From NCBI GenBank assembly GCA_930367215.1, contig OV884057.1:206573621-206637620 (forward strand): 64,000 nt of DNA, read 5' to 3'. A program made the translations under genes and the position numbers. Below, piece after piece: positions 53,452 to 64,000 of the stretch. The stretch comes from Pollenia angustigena. Its lineage: Eukaryota; Arthropoda; Insecta; Diptera; Polleniidae. The notes beneath the pieces are model-generated. The model made no database searches. It was not told where the DNA came from and worked only from the letters and a program-made list of their open reading frames with translations. The first letter of the stretch is position 1, and each line of letters starts with the position of its first letter.

Positions 53452-55190
53452 TTTTTATACCCTTCACCTCAGGTGGAAAATGGTACACTCACAATATTAT
53501 TACAGTAACGGACTGTAGTTTATTTAAGAAATATTTCGTTCAGTCATTTTTAAATAAATAAACATTTTAAATTCCAAGCAAATTTATTTTTAACTGATTC
53601 TAACAGTTATTCAAACAACTAAGTGCATATTAATGCGGATTTTCAGTTGCACTTAATATTGTCCATTGATTGAGTTAAATTCTTCTTTATGATTAATTAA
53701 ATAAAAATAAATTACAACGAAAAGTTCATTTAATTTTTACTGTCAAAATTTCAACCGCAAATTCCGTAAAAACAAATGAATATTTAGTTATCTTATATAA
53801 ATTAATTGTCAAAAAATTAACTACATATTCCGTAAAAACAAATAAATATGCAGTTATTTTATATAATTTAACTACCAAAAATTAATTTTTACTTATCTAT
53901 AAAAAATGAATTGCTTGTTTTGTGTAGGCAATTCCCATTTTCTATTTGTTAAAATAATTTAGTTAAATACATCAAATTTTAAAAGTAAAATAATTGCGAA
54001 GCCATATCGGTCATGCTGCTGGTGTCTTATAATTAAGAGTTTTTCTGTAAACAACGTGGTCAGTCCAACAAAAGTAAAACAAACGTGTGTAACAGGGTAA
54101 GTAAATAATAATATTCTCCCTCTCTCGCTTATAAGAAAAACAAGCTGACAGGTGTCTGTCTGGTATTGTTAAGAAATTCGGCTCTTTTGTGGAGTAAACG
54201 AAAATTACTGAATTTAATAAAATAACTGAATATTTAACTATTTTTTACTGAATATGGGGTCAATTTTTTGACAGTAAAATTTTACAAAATAAATGAATAT
54301 TTAATTGTTTTTACTGAATATGGTGTTGAATTTTTGACAGTAAAATTTTACAAAATAACTTAATATTTATTTGATTTTACGGAATATGGTGTTGAATTTT
54401 TGACAGTAAAAATTAAATGAACTTCTTGTTAAAAATAAATGAAAAATAAGTAGACCGGCTTTTAATTGAATTTTCATTTATTTCATATTACAATTTCAGT
54501 TAATTTTACGTACAGAATATTGTGAGTGTATATATAAGTTTGTCATTCTGTTTGTTATTTCTACAATATTGATCTAAGACCCTATAAAGTATATATATTT
54601 TGGGTCCTTATGAGGAGAGAAGTTGATTTAACCATGTCCGTTTGTCCGTCCGTCTTTCCGTCTTACGTTTGATATGTGTTTTCCGGAGACTCCAGACATG
54701 ATAGCGACTAGGTTGTTTTACATTTATGTCACATATAGTCCACCATTTCGTGCTATTGAAATTCAGCCAGATCGGTCCTAAAATGGCTGAGATATGAGCA
54801 AAAAACCACGACTACCTCTAATTTTTTCCAAAAATCCCTTGTTGTTGTATTTGTATTAAGGTTATTAATACACAGCATCCCACAAAATGTGGGCGGGACC
54901 GGAGAAGTGGGCGTGGTATCAAAAATTGTAGAAAAACCTCATTTTTTGGACTGTTATATGACCTATATGATCGGAAATCTTTAGTAAAAAATATTTTTTT
55001 TCAAAAACTCGGAAAAACCGGTTCAGATACGAAAAAGTTATGACCAAAATAATATTTTTTTTTTAAATACCCACTTTCGGGAACCATAGATCTTCCCGAG
55101 TCCAAGATTTATAACCCAATTTTTTGTTTTTGTCTAGTTGCTCTGTATTCTGCTCGCGAAATGGTGAAGGGTATATAAGTTCGACAATGT
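53452..55190 (+). mobile_element. Helentron-associated element split by an insertion
   Basis: The left 34 bp (TATACCCTTCACCTCAGGTG) are at 53457-53485. The rest resumes at 54529 with TATATAAGTTTGTCATTCTG, then the core AAGTATATATATTTTGGGTC and tract GTCCGTTTGTCCGTCCGTCT. It ends near 55190 with GGTGAAGGGTATATAAGTTC. It is closely related to the copy at 91-1636 (shared TTTTCCGGAGACTCCAGACA-type block). The 3' hairpin is degraded. Confidence 0.8.
53486..54528. mobile_element. 1,043-bp long-TIR element at a TA target
   Basis: The ends CACTCACAATATT and AATATTGTGAGTG are perfect inverted repeats flanked by TA on both sides (53484-53485 and 54529-54530). Removing it restores GGTATATAAGTTTGTC of the host element. 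The arms extend about 400 bp and are tandem arrays: left ATTCCGTAAAAACAAATGAA units, right AAATTTTTGACAGTAAAA / TTTTACTGAATATGG units. The block AGTTCATTTAATTTTTACTG (53720s) pairs with CAGTAAAAATTAAATGAACT (about 54400). No coding capacity. A TA target suggests Tc1/mariner-type mobilisation of a foldback-like element. Confidence 0.85.
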
Positions 55191-55786
55191 CCAAGCTTGC
55201 ATTTAATTGTACCATGTTGTAAGTAGTCCATTTAATCTTAAATGGATCAAGTAGTCCAATATTATTTGCAGGGTTTACTAGACTTTCTTGATAAAATATT
55301 TTTACAAATAGTTTAATAAATGTGGAAATGATTTTTTGAAAATATATTTAAGTCAATTATAAGAAGTGTGACACCGTGAAACACCAGGCTTGACAGCTAT
55401 CTTGTAGTAATTTTTTTCAGTTTTTAGCTTCATTTAATAGTAAAACTTTATTTTAAATGTCTAATTCTGCTGCTGTTGTTTTTTTCTCTCTTGTGTAAAA
55501 TTGTAGTTAAATTAGTGACAAATATTGCAATAATTAATTTTTGTACAACAAATTGTTACAGCTAATTGTGTGTTATTACTTTTTCGCATGACTAAATATA
55601 ATTATATGTTAACAGACTTTTTAAAATTTAATTAATAAAAATTATTTAAATTATTTTTTTAATAGAATAATGAAGATAATAATGAAAAGCAAATTATTAT
55701 TATTTAAATGACATTTATAAAACCATTCACGGAAGGTGAAAGCAGTCCTTTTCTTGGATATCTCTAAGCGTATAAAACTTTCCATT
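55191..55786. other. Intergenic, no gene seen
   Basis: AT-rich. Its last part (TATCTCTAAGCGTATAAAAC, TTTCCATTA) matches 38880-38915 and is the left flank of the Gypsy insertion; the right flank is at 60178-60240. Confidence 0.45.
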
Positions 55787-56009
55787 ATACGATGTGGCAA
55801 CAACATTATTTTGGTACACTTTGGCAACGCTGATGATTGTTAAGATTCTTCTAGAACATTCTTCTTTTTTGATCGTACAGACGCTTAAGTCTTTTTTTAT
55901 ATTCAATCTTTTTTCATTAAATAAATAGTTTTAAGTTAATTTAAGAATTAACTATATTTGTTTAATTTTATCTATTTGCTTCATCATCGTAAGTATATCA
56001 TCCTCTACA
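55787..56009 (+). repeat. Gypsy 5' LTR, truncated at its start
   Basis: It matches the 3' LTR from ATACGAT to TCATCCTCTACA. Compared with the 3' LTR, the first about 21 bases and an 11-bp T-rich stretch are missing. A primer-binding site TGATGACCCCGAC follows at 56012, matching a tRNA-Trp type site except for one base. Confidence 0.85.
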
Positions 56010-56041
56010 TTTGATGACCCCGACAAAAAGAACGCAGCGCA

Positions 56042-56866
56042 ATGGACAACGATGGCAAGAGTGCAGACGTTCTTCCTGGTGCCTCACAGAATTTACCACC
56101 ACCACCATTACGGAATCTACCAACAGCCTCAGGTCAACACACTGAAGAATTGGCACGCATTTCCGTGAGGATTCCCCCATTTTGGCATGCTCGCCTAGAA
56201 CTTTGGTCGCAATTTGCCACAGCCGGGACAACGGCTGATCTGACTAAGTACCACACCGTGGTAGCAGCTATCGAATGTACAATTTTGTCCCAGGTGAGTG
56301 ACATATATTGAACATGCCAAAGGAAAATCAGCATACAACCCTTAAGAAACGTTTGCTGGAAGAATTCGCTGACTCTGAACAGAAACGGTTAAAAAAACTT
56401 TTGCAAGACATAGAACTTGGGGATATGCGACCATCGCAACTTCTTCGAGAAATGAAAAATTTGGCCGGTAACCAGGTCGATGATGCTTTTTTAAAATCTA
56501 TGTGGATGACGCGTTTACCAAGCCACATGCTTACCATAATTTCGATAAGTCGTAAGACTCTTGACAATATCGCTATAATGGCCGATAAAATATCAGAAGT
56601 CATCAGTTCAGGAACTTTCTCTGGCAAAAGCTCCAACAACAAACAACACAACTTTACAACAACAACTACAGCAATTAGCAAGAGAAGTCGCTAGTTTGAA
56701 GACACAATTTCAACGCTCGCGTAGTCGTAACAGATCCAATTCCGGCAATCGTAATCGTAGTAATACTCGTGAAGAAACTCAATCCAATGGAAAATGTTGG
56801 TACCACAGAAAATTCGGCTCTAAGGCTAAAAAATGCAAAGAGCCATGCAGCGAAAATTTAAACTAA
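56042..56866 (+). pseudogene. gag: Gypsy gag, frameshifted
   Basis: The first frame (56042-56311) gives RISVRIPPFWHARLELWSQF, a capsid-like start. The second (56308-56694) gives LLEEFADSEQKRLKKLLQDI and FLKSMWMTRLPSHMLTI. A third gives LQQLAREVASLKTQFQRSRS with a basic stretch, then CWYHRKFGSKAKKCKEPC, a C-x2-H-x9-C-x3-C finger typical of CsRn1-type Gag rather than the usual CCHC. At least two shifts break the frame. Gag would package the element's RNA. Confidence 0.8.
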
Positions 56867-59800
56867 GCAGTCTGTCACTATCGACGGTAAATGACAGACA
56901 AAAAGTTCTACACCGCCGTCTTATAGTTTTTGATAAAAATTCAAATTTAAAATTTCTCGTGGATACCGGAGCGGAAGTCAGCGTTATCCCTCCTAACCGA
57001 CTCCAACTAAAGTCCCCGGACAACAACATTTTTTTATTTGCTGCGAATAAATCGCCGATTAAGACATATGGTGAAAAAAGCTTAACCCTTAATGTAGGCT
57101 TACGTCGACCTTTTGCATGGAATTTTGTAATTGCAGAAGCTGTTTGATGGTAACACTAATATGGCTAGCAATTGCAGTATTTCGACCATAGAATCACCGA
57201 TTCTAGGTGTATCTACCGTCGACATCAACGATACGTTTCAAGTACTTCTCAAACAATTCCCTGGAATTACACAATCACAGCATTCAATCAACAACACCAC
57301 CCACGATGTTACTCATCATATAATCACAAGTGGACAACCTGTTTTCGCCAAGCCCCGTCGCCTAGCACTTACTATGCCTAAAGCCGCTAAAGCTGAAATG
57401 CAATCGTTACTCGACGCTGGTATCTGCCGTCCTTCATCTAGTCCTTGGGCAAGCCCACTTCACATGGTAAAGAAAAAAACGGTGAGTGGAGGCCTTGCGG
57501 GGACTACAGAAAACTGAACGCCATTACCGAACCGGATCGATACCCGATCCCACATATACACGATTTTACTCATTGTTTAGAGGATAGTGAAATTTTTTCA
57601 ACAATTGATTTGCGAAGAGCATACCACCAAATCCCTGTGGCGCCATCCGACGTGCCAAAGACAGCCATAACAACGCCATTCGGCATGTACGAGTTTACTC
57701 ATATGACATTCGGATTGAGAAATGCGGGACAAACTTTCCAGCGCCTAATGGACCACATCCTTCGTGAATTGGATTTCGCCTATGCTTATTTAGACGACAT
57801 TTTGATCGCCTCAAAAGACTTGGAGCAACATCAACAACGTAAATTTGGTATTTGAATGTAAATGTAATTTTGGTAAGTCCAAAGTAAAATTTCTTGGCTT
57901 TACAGTAAACGTAAATGGCATCTGTCCTCCAACGGAAAGAGTAGATGTTATAACTCAGTACAAATTACCGAAACGAGTTTGTTGCCTTAAACGTTTTATG
58001 GGTATGCTTAACTTCTTTAGAAGATTTTTGCCAAAAGCCGTTACCCAGCAGACAACCTTATTTGAATTTATAAATGGACCGAAGAGGGAAAACTTGCTTT
58101 TGAGCAATGCAAGGCACAGCTCCGTGACGCAACATGTCTTGCTTTTCCTAAACACAACACTCAACTTGCTCTGATGGTAGACGCCTCAGACATTGCCATA
58201 GGTGCCGTTTTACAGCAAGTGGTAAACGACAACTTTCAGACACTTGGTTTTTATTCAGAGCGACTAAACGAAGCTCAACGAAAATCCAGCACCTACGATA
58301 GGGAGCTATTGAGTGCATACAAAGCAGTCAGACATTTTCAGCACATGCTGGAAGGTCGTGAATTTTGTATATATACGGATCGCAAACCGCTTCAATTCGC
58401 ATTTAAACAGAAACTCGACAAGGCAAGCCCTAGGCAAATTCGTCACCTAGATTTTTTGAGCCAATTTACTACGGACATAAGGCACATACCTGGCAAAGAA
58501 AACGTAGTTGCGGACACTTTGTCACGCCTTGAAGCAATTCATGTAAACAACACGGTTCATTGTGCAGAATTGTCACGCCATCAGAACGACGATGAGGAAA
58601 TCAAATCATATCTCAACTCTAATTCAAGCTTGCAACTTAAATCGTTCGTATTGCCTAACACAAACTTTTCTATATATTGTGATATTTCAAACGGAGTAGT
58701 GTGACCATTCCTAACTAAGAAATTTCGTAAAACGGCATTTGATTCAATCCATAATCTTTGCCACCCTAATGCAAGAAAAACCACAAAGTTGTTTACTGAA
58801 AAATTCGTCTGGCCTAGTGTAAAAAGGGATTGCCATATTTGGGCAAGGGCTTGTATCACCTGCCAAAAGGGAAAAATTCATCGCCACAACAAAGCACCAC
58901 TCTGCGAATATTTTACTACTTCCGATCGTTTTGACCACATCAACATCGACATTGTTGGGCCATTACAACCATCTAAAGAATTCCGATATTGCTTAACAAT
59001 GATCGATCGTTTCGCCCGCTGGACGGAGGTATGCCCGTTAGAGGACATTACAGCCGAAAATGTCGCTTTCGCTTTTTATTCAACATGGATATCGAGGTTC
59101 GGCATACCATTATGAGTTACTACGGATCAAGGACGTCAATTGGAGTGTAATTTTTTTTAAAGAATTGACTTGGCATACAACATCTGAGAACGACAGCTTA
59201 TTATCCAGCTGCAAACGGTATTATCGAAAGATTTCACCGTCCCTTGAAAGCTGCTATTAAATGTTATGAATCAGAAAATTGGGTAGAAATTTTGTTGAGA
59301 TGAAACGCCATCTTACTAGTCTATGGATCTAGTTTACGTCTTCCAGGTGTGTTTTTAACAGAAGGTGATAAAAACGAAACCTCTCAAAATGAATTCGTCA
59401 ACAAACTCAGAAACTTTATGAACGTTCTTCGACCCACCAAAACTTCTTTCCGCGCTAAGGATAAACCGTTTATTGAAAAAGATTTACATACATCTTCACA
59501 AGTATTTATACGTAATTTAATGGCCTGCAAACCACTGCAAACTCCGTATGAGGGACCATTTCCCGTTTTAAAACGCCATTCAAAGTATTTTACTGTAAAT
59601 GATAAAGGAAAGAAAATGAACATTAGTTTGGACCGTTTGAAGGCAGCATTTATTTTAAATCCAGGAAACTCTACAAATGATAATCACAATTGTAATAGAC
59701 AACCGGCATACGTCGAACACCCAATTAATGAATCAACAGTGAACGAACCATCGGTCATCGAACCATCAGTCAATGAACCAACATCCAAAGAATCAACAGC

Positions 59801-59921
59801 CAGCGCGCTACCTCTAAGGGAACCTGCTAACATTCTCCTCGATCCTAACGGCGAACCAAGGACCATCACTTCGCGTTATGGTCGTAGGGTACGATTTTGC
59901 CTCAACCGGAAGGGGGAGTAA
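56833..59921 (+). pseudogene. pol: Gypsy pol, broken by shifts and stops
   Basis: It overlaps the end of gag. Protease: FLVDTGAEVSVIP near 56955. Reverse transcriptase: [20 protein letters not shown] (57490s), [41 protein letters not shown] near 57780. Connection: KFLGFTVNVNGI. RNase H: VDASDIAIGAVLQQ (58176), TYDRELLSAYKAVRHF, FCIYTDRKPLQFAF. Integrase: [10 protein letters not shown] and CITCQKG zinc finger (58750-58870), [16 protein letters not shown] (59115), ANGIIERFHRPLKAAIK (59210-59250, out of frame). The last frame ends TSRYGRRVRFCLNRKGE with its TAA touching the 3' LTR. At least five breaks; a segment after the protease is also missing. Not functional. Confidence 0.88.
59908..59921 (+). 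other. Polypurine tract of the Gypsy element
   Basis: GGAAGGGGGAGTAA directly precedes the 3' LTR start TGTGGCG. This is the plus-strand primer site and fixes the LTR edge. Confidence 0.8.
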
Positions 59922-60177
59922 TGTGGCGTACGTTCCCCCACATACGATCTGGCAACAACATTATTTTGGTACACTTTGGCAACGCTGAGGATTGTTAAGA
60001 TTCTTCTAGAACATTCTTCTTTTTTTTTTTCTTTTTTTGATCGTACAGACGCTTAAGTCTTTTTTTATATTCAATCTTTTTTCATTAAATAAATAGTATT
60101 AAGTTAATTTAAGAATTAACTATATTTGTTTAATTTTATCTATTTGCTTCATCATCGTAAGTATATCATCCTCTACA
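59922..60177 (+). repeat. Gypsy 3' LTR, 256 bp
   Basis: It starts TGTGGCGTACGTTCCCCCAC and ends CATCATCCTCTACA (TG...CA). It is nearly identical to the 5' LTR apart from a TTTTTTTTTCT expansion near 60022, TCTGG versus TGTGG near 59950 and a few substitutions, so the insertion is moderately young. ATTAAATAAATAG near 60090 is a plausible poly(A) signal. Confidence 0.88.
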
Positions 60178-61732
60178 ATGCCATTAATTTTAATTTTTTT
60201 AAATTTGTAACACTTCTAGTTGTTTCGGTTAATTCTTTTAAAACAGTTTCGTTTAAATATGCTAAATTCCCATTTCATACTACATATTATTTATGTTCAT
60301 TTAACATTCATGTAAAGTTAGAGCAAAATTACATTCAATATTGAAATAACACTCCGAGTCACGTTGAATGAAAGTTATTTGAAGTTCAAGCAACATGAAT
60401 TTCATGAAGAATCGATATGCGTAAATTTAAGAAACATTGTAAACACTTACCCGCGGAAACACAGAGAGAATATAATTATTTATTTTCCTGGAACACATGC
60501 TTCACTTTTTTGTTTACCCCTTTCTTTACAGAAGCACTCACAATTAAAAGACTCCACATAGAAAAAATTATTGCCGAATTATTTTCAAACAATTTTTTTA
60601 CTGTTTCAACAAATATTTTTGTTTGATTTTTATTTAACCAACAAAAATGTTGACAACTATTCACAAATATAATATGCGCGTTATTGGTTTCAAGTTTTCA
60701 TAATTTTGTATGAAATATTTAACGCTCCTTAATGTTGTCGTTTTTTGCATTTTTTTATTTCATCGTAAGCAAAACTTCTTTATGTGAAATATAAGAACTA
60801 CAACAAAAAACACATGTAGTCTATTTTTGGACGCTTAAAAAAAGTACAGCAATAAGAAAAATAATAAAATAGCGTGACGTGGTTTGTAGTAAAAAAAAAC
60901 AACAAAAACAATAGCAGGTAAAAAAAAAGTTTCACTATTTTGAAACAACAGAAACAACAACAACATTATAAGAAACAAAATAAATTTTTGGTTGGTTTCA
61001 AAGTTGGTAAAAAGAAACAAAATCCCGTATTCAATTTTTTCAAACTTGATCTTCTCCAACAGTGCTTGCTTGTGAGCGCGTCATTGCTTGTGAAAAAATT
61101 ATTGTTTGATTCAGCAAAATATTTGTTTGAAATTTACAAGAATTTCAGTAAACTTTTTGTTTGATTCACTTAAATTATTTGTTTGAAAAAATCAGTGTTT
61201 TTTTTAATAAAAAAATGCAAATAAATTTTTTGAATATGCGAATTTGTTTATAGGACCGATTTCAGAAAAAAATTGCTTGATTCTACAAATTGTTTGTTTG
61301 AATTGGAAAAATAATTTTTTCTGTGCAGCAGAATGCCCCGGTATGGTTTTCATCGTCATTCTACTTTGAAAATTAAAACGAAACTGGGAATACAAGAAAA
61401 ATGTGGACAACATTAAACCTGTATGAATACAAGAAAAGTCTAGATTACCAATGTGGACCAACCCGGAGGGAATGATATACCGCACCTCATTTTAAAGATA
61501 ACTATCCCAGCTAAGTAGTAGGCAACTTTTTCTTAATAAAAAGGATAGATTTGTTGCGTTTTGAAAGCATTTTAGGTAGATTTTAGAAAGCACTTTTTGG
61601 TTATATGGTGTTTAGGGGATCTTTTTACCATTGTGGACCAACCAGAAAACCAGGAATGATGGACCGCACCTCATTTTAAAGGTTACTATCCCAGCTTAGT
61701 GATAGATAGATAATAACTAAATAATTTTGACA
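60178..61732. other. Intergenic, no gene seen
   Basis: The first about 70 bp are the right target flank of the Gypsy. Then AT-rich DNA with repeated TTGTTTGATTC / TTTGTTTGAA phrases at 61080-61310, ending ATAATTTTTTCTGTG, which may be a CACAGAAA-type MITE with an unrecognised left end. GATGTGGACCAACC-type phrases occur twice (61455 and 61630). Confidence 0.4.
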
Positions 61733-62458
61733 AAAAACAAGTTAGAGTGCTATATTCGGCTGTGACGAGCCAAAATTTGTTACTATAGCGTTATTTTTTA
61801 CGGTTTTAGGCGTACTAAACTGTTTTCCGGTAGTAGGGTTTGTATGGGGCCTAAGGTAAATTATGAACCGATCGTCACGAAATTTCACAGTGTTATTTCT
61901 AGTCCTAAAAAACTGTGACGTACCAAATTTTGTTACGCTAGCGTTATTTTTTACGGTTTAAGCCGTACTAAACTGTTTTCCGGGAGTAGTCTTTATATGG
62001 GGCTTAGGGTAAATTATGGACGGATCTTCACGAAATTTGACAGCGTGATTTCCAGTCAAATGAAACAAATTTTTGCAAAATCTTATTTCATTCCGTGCCC
62101 TGATCCAGCATTTATGTTATTTTTTGTATTATCAATTTTTTAGGTGGTGGTTCCACATTTTGATTCATAGCTCTGGTCCTACTTAACTGATTTGGCTGGA
62201 TTTCAATCCCAAACTGCTTAGGATAACTACAAGCAATTTGGCAGCAAGTTTGTTCGATTCTTTTGAGCTGTTCGAAAGTGAGCGTGTTTTCTACAGACCG
62301 ACAGACAGACGGACATGGCTAAATCGACTTAAAATTACTCAAGGACCCATAATATATATACTTTATGGGGTCTGAGATGAATAATAAAAAAGTTTCACAC
62401 GGAATGACAAACTAAATATACCCTCTTCACAACTAATTGTGGTGGAGGGTATAAAAAA
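61733..62458 (-). mobile_element. Helentron-associated element, family 1, minus strand
   Basis: Reversed it runs from TATACCCTCCACCACAATTA (62458 side) through CATAAAGTATATATATTATG, the GTCCGTCTGTCTGTCGGTC tract (about 62300) and GAAATCCAGCCAAATC. Two tandem blocks of AAATTTGGTACGTCACAGTT type follow, then CACAGCCGAATATAGCACTC and TAACTTGTTTTT. It corresponds to the copy at 47530 in the opposite direction. The 3' end hairpin region lacks the GGAGGGTATC segment. Confidence 0.85.
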
Positions 62459-63035
62459 AAATACGGGAATTTTTTTTACTTTTTATAAATAATTTAAAAT
62501 ATGGAAATAAAAAATTTATGTTTTTCTTTTTATAATGTTGTTATTGTTTCTATACAAAACAAATAAGACAGGATATGGATTGAACAATGCTATTTAAACA
62601 TGTTTCGTTTAAAATTAATATGAAACAGTGATAATTCTGAATAATGTCCATACTTTGGCAGATATTTACTATGATTTTTAATCAACATTGCGCAATGTTA
62701 ATTAAACATTGATTTTTTTTTCTGCTAATTACTTTGTGGTTAATAGGTTTATTGCTTCACGTAGTGTTTTGCTGAAATACCGTTTTTTCACCGAAATTGT
62801 TTAAATTTTAAACAAAAACTTTAAAGTTATATATATATTTTATATTACCATCACCTCTGTATTACCAAAACGACATTAAAATACAATACAAACCAATTGA
62901 ATGCTGGCTTCTAAATTCGCCGTTACGGCTGTGGCATTATGGTTATGTCACGTCTAATTTGTGCTTAAGATCTGACTTACAAAACAAGTTAGCCTCAAAT
63001 CTTAAAAGCAATTTATTATTAGAAAACACAAATCC
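62459..63035. other. Intergenic, no gene seen
   Basis: AT-rich spacer; no frame or repeat recognised. Confidence 0.35.
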
Positions 63036-63045
63036 ATTCAGGTAA

Positions 63046-64000
63046 GTTTGTTTGGGAGACTTAAATGCCCAAATCGGACCCGAAATCACCAACACAGAAT
63101 GTAATATTAGAAAAGATGGTCTAGGCCGATTCGCGGAAAATGGAAATATTCTGCTGGAAAGATGCATCACTTCCATTATGGTAATCGGCGGAACTTTGTT
63201 TCCTCAACGCAGGCTACATAAACTTACCTGGGTATCGTTAGATAGCAATACTTAAAATCAGACCGATCATATTTCAATAAGATAGTGAAGAGGTTCACTC
63301 TTAGACCAACGCAACAAACGATAAAATGACATAGCGAGCGATCGCCACCTTGTAGTCGCTACTGTCGCATTGAAACTGCAGCGATGATGGAGAGGACATC
63401 GAGTACACGGAAGAGATTCAATTTACACAAACTCGATAACACAGCCGTTGCTGACTCCTCCTCGCAGGCACCAAAAGAGGCAGGACTTCAGAATGTTAAC
63501 AACACTAACCTCAGCTGGGAATAGACGATAAGAAGCATCACCGGTGCTGCACAAAGTCATAAAGGTTCTTAGAATAACTCACGCGTAGATTGGATTAGAA
63601 ACGAGACCTGTAAGCTTGTTCTTGCTAGAAAGGACGTTTAGGGCTTAAATAATATTTGTAGAATACGAACTAGTTAGATGCAGCGCCAAGACCGGCATAA
63701 CTGCTTGAATCGGCGTAATTAGAAAAGATTGGCCGATAGCATAGGCAAGGGAGCCAGGCAGCCGTTAAAACTAAACGTAGCCGAGATCTATACCTCGCAG
63801 TGAAATAACTTGTGAACAGCAATGGAGCTACTGTTGGCAGACCTCTAAAAAACGATTGCAATAACCTTTTAACATCTAGAGATCAGCAGCTGATATTGTG
63901 GCACTAATTTTACACGACTATGTTGTGCGCGCCCATCCTTCCGTATCAAACTTTGTGAAACTGTGAAATTCACATCCAGAACCCCAATATCTTTATCAAA
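63046..64000 (+). pseudogene. LINE endonuclease fragment, decayed, runs off the window
   Basis: LGDLNAQIGPEITNTECNI, DGLGRFAENGNILLERC, VIGGTLFPQRRLHKLTWVSL and QTDHISI are the conserved blocks of the APE-type endonuclease of non-LTR retrotransposons (GDxNA, TWxSxD). In another frame SDRHLVVATVALKLQ (about 63337) is the SDH motif with H preceded by R. After it come linker pieces: LDNTAVADSSSQ, NLSWE-stop-TIRSITGAAQ, NNSRVDWIRNETCKLVLARKD. The first D and N of GDLN are kept, but several stops and shifts inactivate it. The reverse transcriptase would lie beyond the window end. Confidence 0.8.

Larger units (their letters stand above)
55787..60177 (+). mobile_element. Ty3/Gypsy retrotransposon, CsRn1/Kabuki-like, decayed
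   Basis: LTR - gag - protease - reverse transcriptase - RNase H - integrase - LTR, about 4.4 kb, with no env. The tRNA-Trp type primer site and the C-H-C-C zinc finger in Gag both point to the CsRn1 clade. The right flank after CTCTACA (ATGCCATTAATTTTAATTTT) and the left flank (CTTTCCATTAT) together match the unbroken 38890-38960, so the target was another copy of that repeat. No clean target duplication is left because the 5' LTR edge is eroded. Confidence 0.9.

Noticed and set aside
59684..59869. Possible env gene after pol in the Gypsy element
   Set aside because: The last frame is the integrase C-terminal tail ending TSRYGRRVRF; there is no signal peptide, membrane segment or separate splice acceptor.

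Overview
The window is AT-rich eukaryotic DNA that looks like a large brachyceran (probably muscoid) fly genome. It carries several copies of the dipteran short element family known as mini-me / INE / helentron-associated elements (a TATACCC hairpin start, an AAGTATATATATTCTGGGTCC-type core, a (GTCY)n tract and a 3' hairpin). It also carries Jockey-type LINE, Penelope, hAT, DD41D mariner, Ty3/Gypsy and Helitron remains. There is no bacterial or viral gene organisation and no intact long open reading frame. The only recognisable host-type gene is a broken PITH-domain (PITHD1-like) copy at about 26.6-27.06 kb. Two weak exon candidates are listed with low confidence.

Layout, left to right: 0-2.3 kb, a helentron-like element with a nested 231-bp MITE and palindromic repeats. 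3.5 kb, a small inverted-repeat element. 4.2-6.7 kb, a MITE and a Jockey LINE on the minus strand. 7.46-10.40 kb, a hAT element with an exact 8-bp target duplication and a nested DD41D mariner. 11.2-14.7 kb, a TA-flanked inverted-repeat element with a TTAA-flanked foldback inside it. 16.6 kb, a Harbinger-like MITE. 17.4-19.05 kb, a long inverted-repeat element holding a helentron-like copy. 19.9-23.2 kb, MITEs and two decayed mariners. 24.1-24.6 kb, a hAT-related repeat. 26.4-27.06 kb, the PITHD1-like pseudogene. 27.156-30.144 kb, a RAG1/Transib-type transposon. 30.58-31.79 kb, another hAT. 32.27-34.23 kb, a mariner split by a CCCGGG-rich hAT. 36.6-37.65 kb, small MITEs. 38.4-40.6 kb, a Penelope fragment and a LINE-like GC-rich block. 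41.1-46.0 kb, a helentron-like copy and a TTAA-flanked composite with hAT and Helitron parts. 47.2-48.3 kb, helentron-like copies. 48.68-52.08 kb, a second CACAGTG-ended element with two nested elements. 52.36-53.15 kb, a Helitron-like tandem block. 53.45-55.19 kb, a helentron-like element split by a 1,043-bp long-TIR element. 55.79-60.18 kb, a Gypsy retrotransposon. 61.7-62.46 kb, a minus-strand helentron-like copy. 63.04 kb to the end, a LINE endonuclease fragment.

The main discovery candidate is the pair of CACAGTG-ended transposons. The first (2,989 bp) has a CGGCA 5-bp target duplication, 35-bp inverted repeats, and a broken gene that resembles the RAG1 core. All four ends of the two elements carry CACAGTG at positions 1-7 and TGGCCAAAA at positions 27-35. 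This is a heptamer plus A-rich-block arrangement, like a V(D)J recombination signal. Everything else reads as a nested graveyard of transposons. Many insertion boundaries can be read exactly from target duplications and paralogous empty sites, so relative ages can be ordered.
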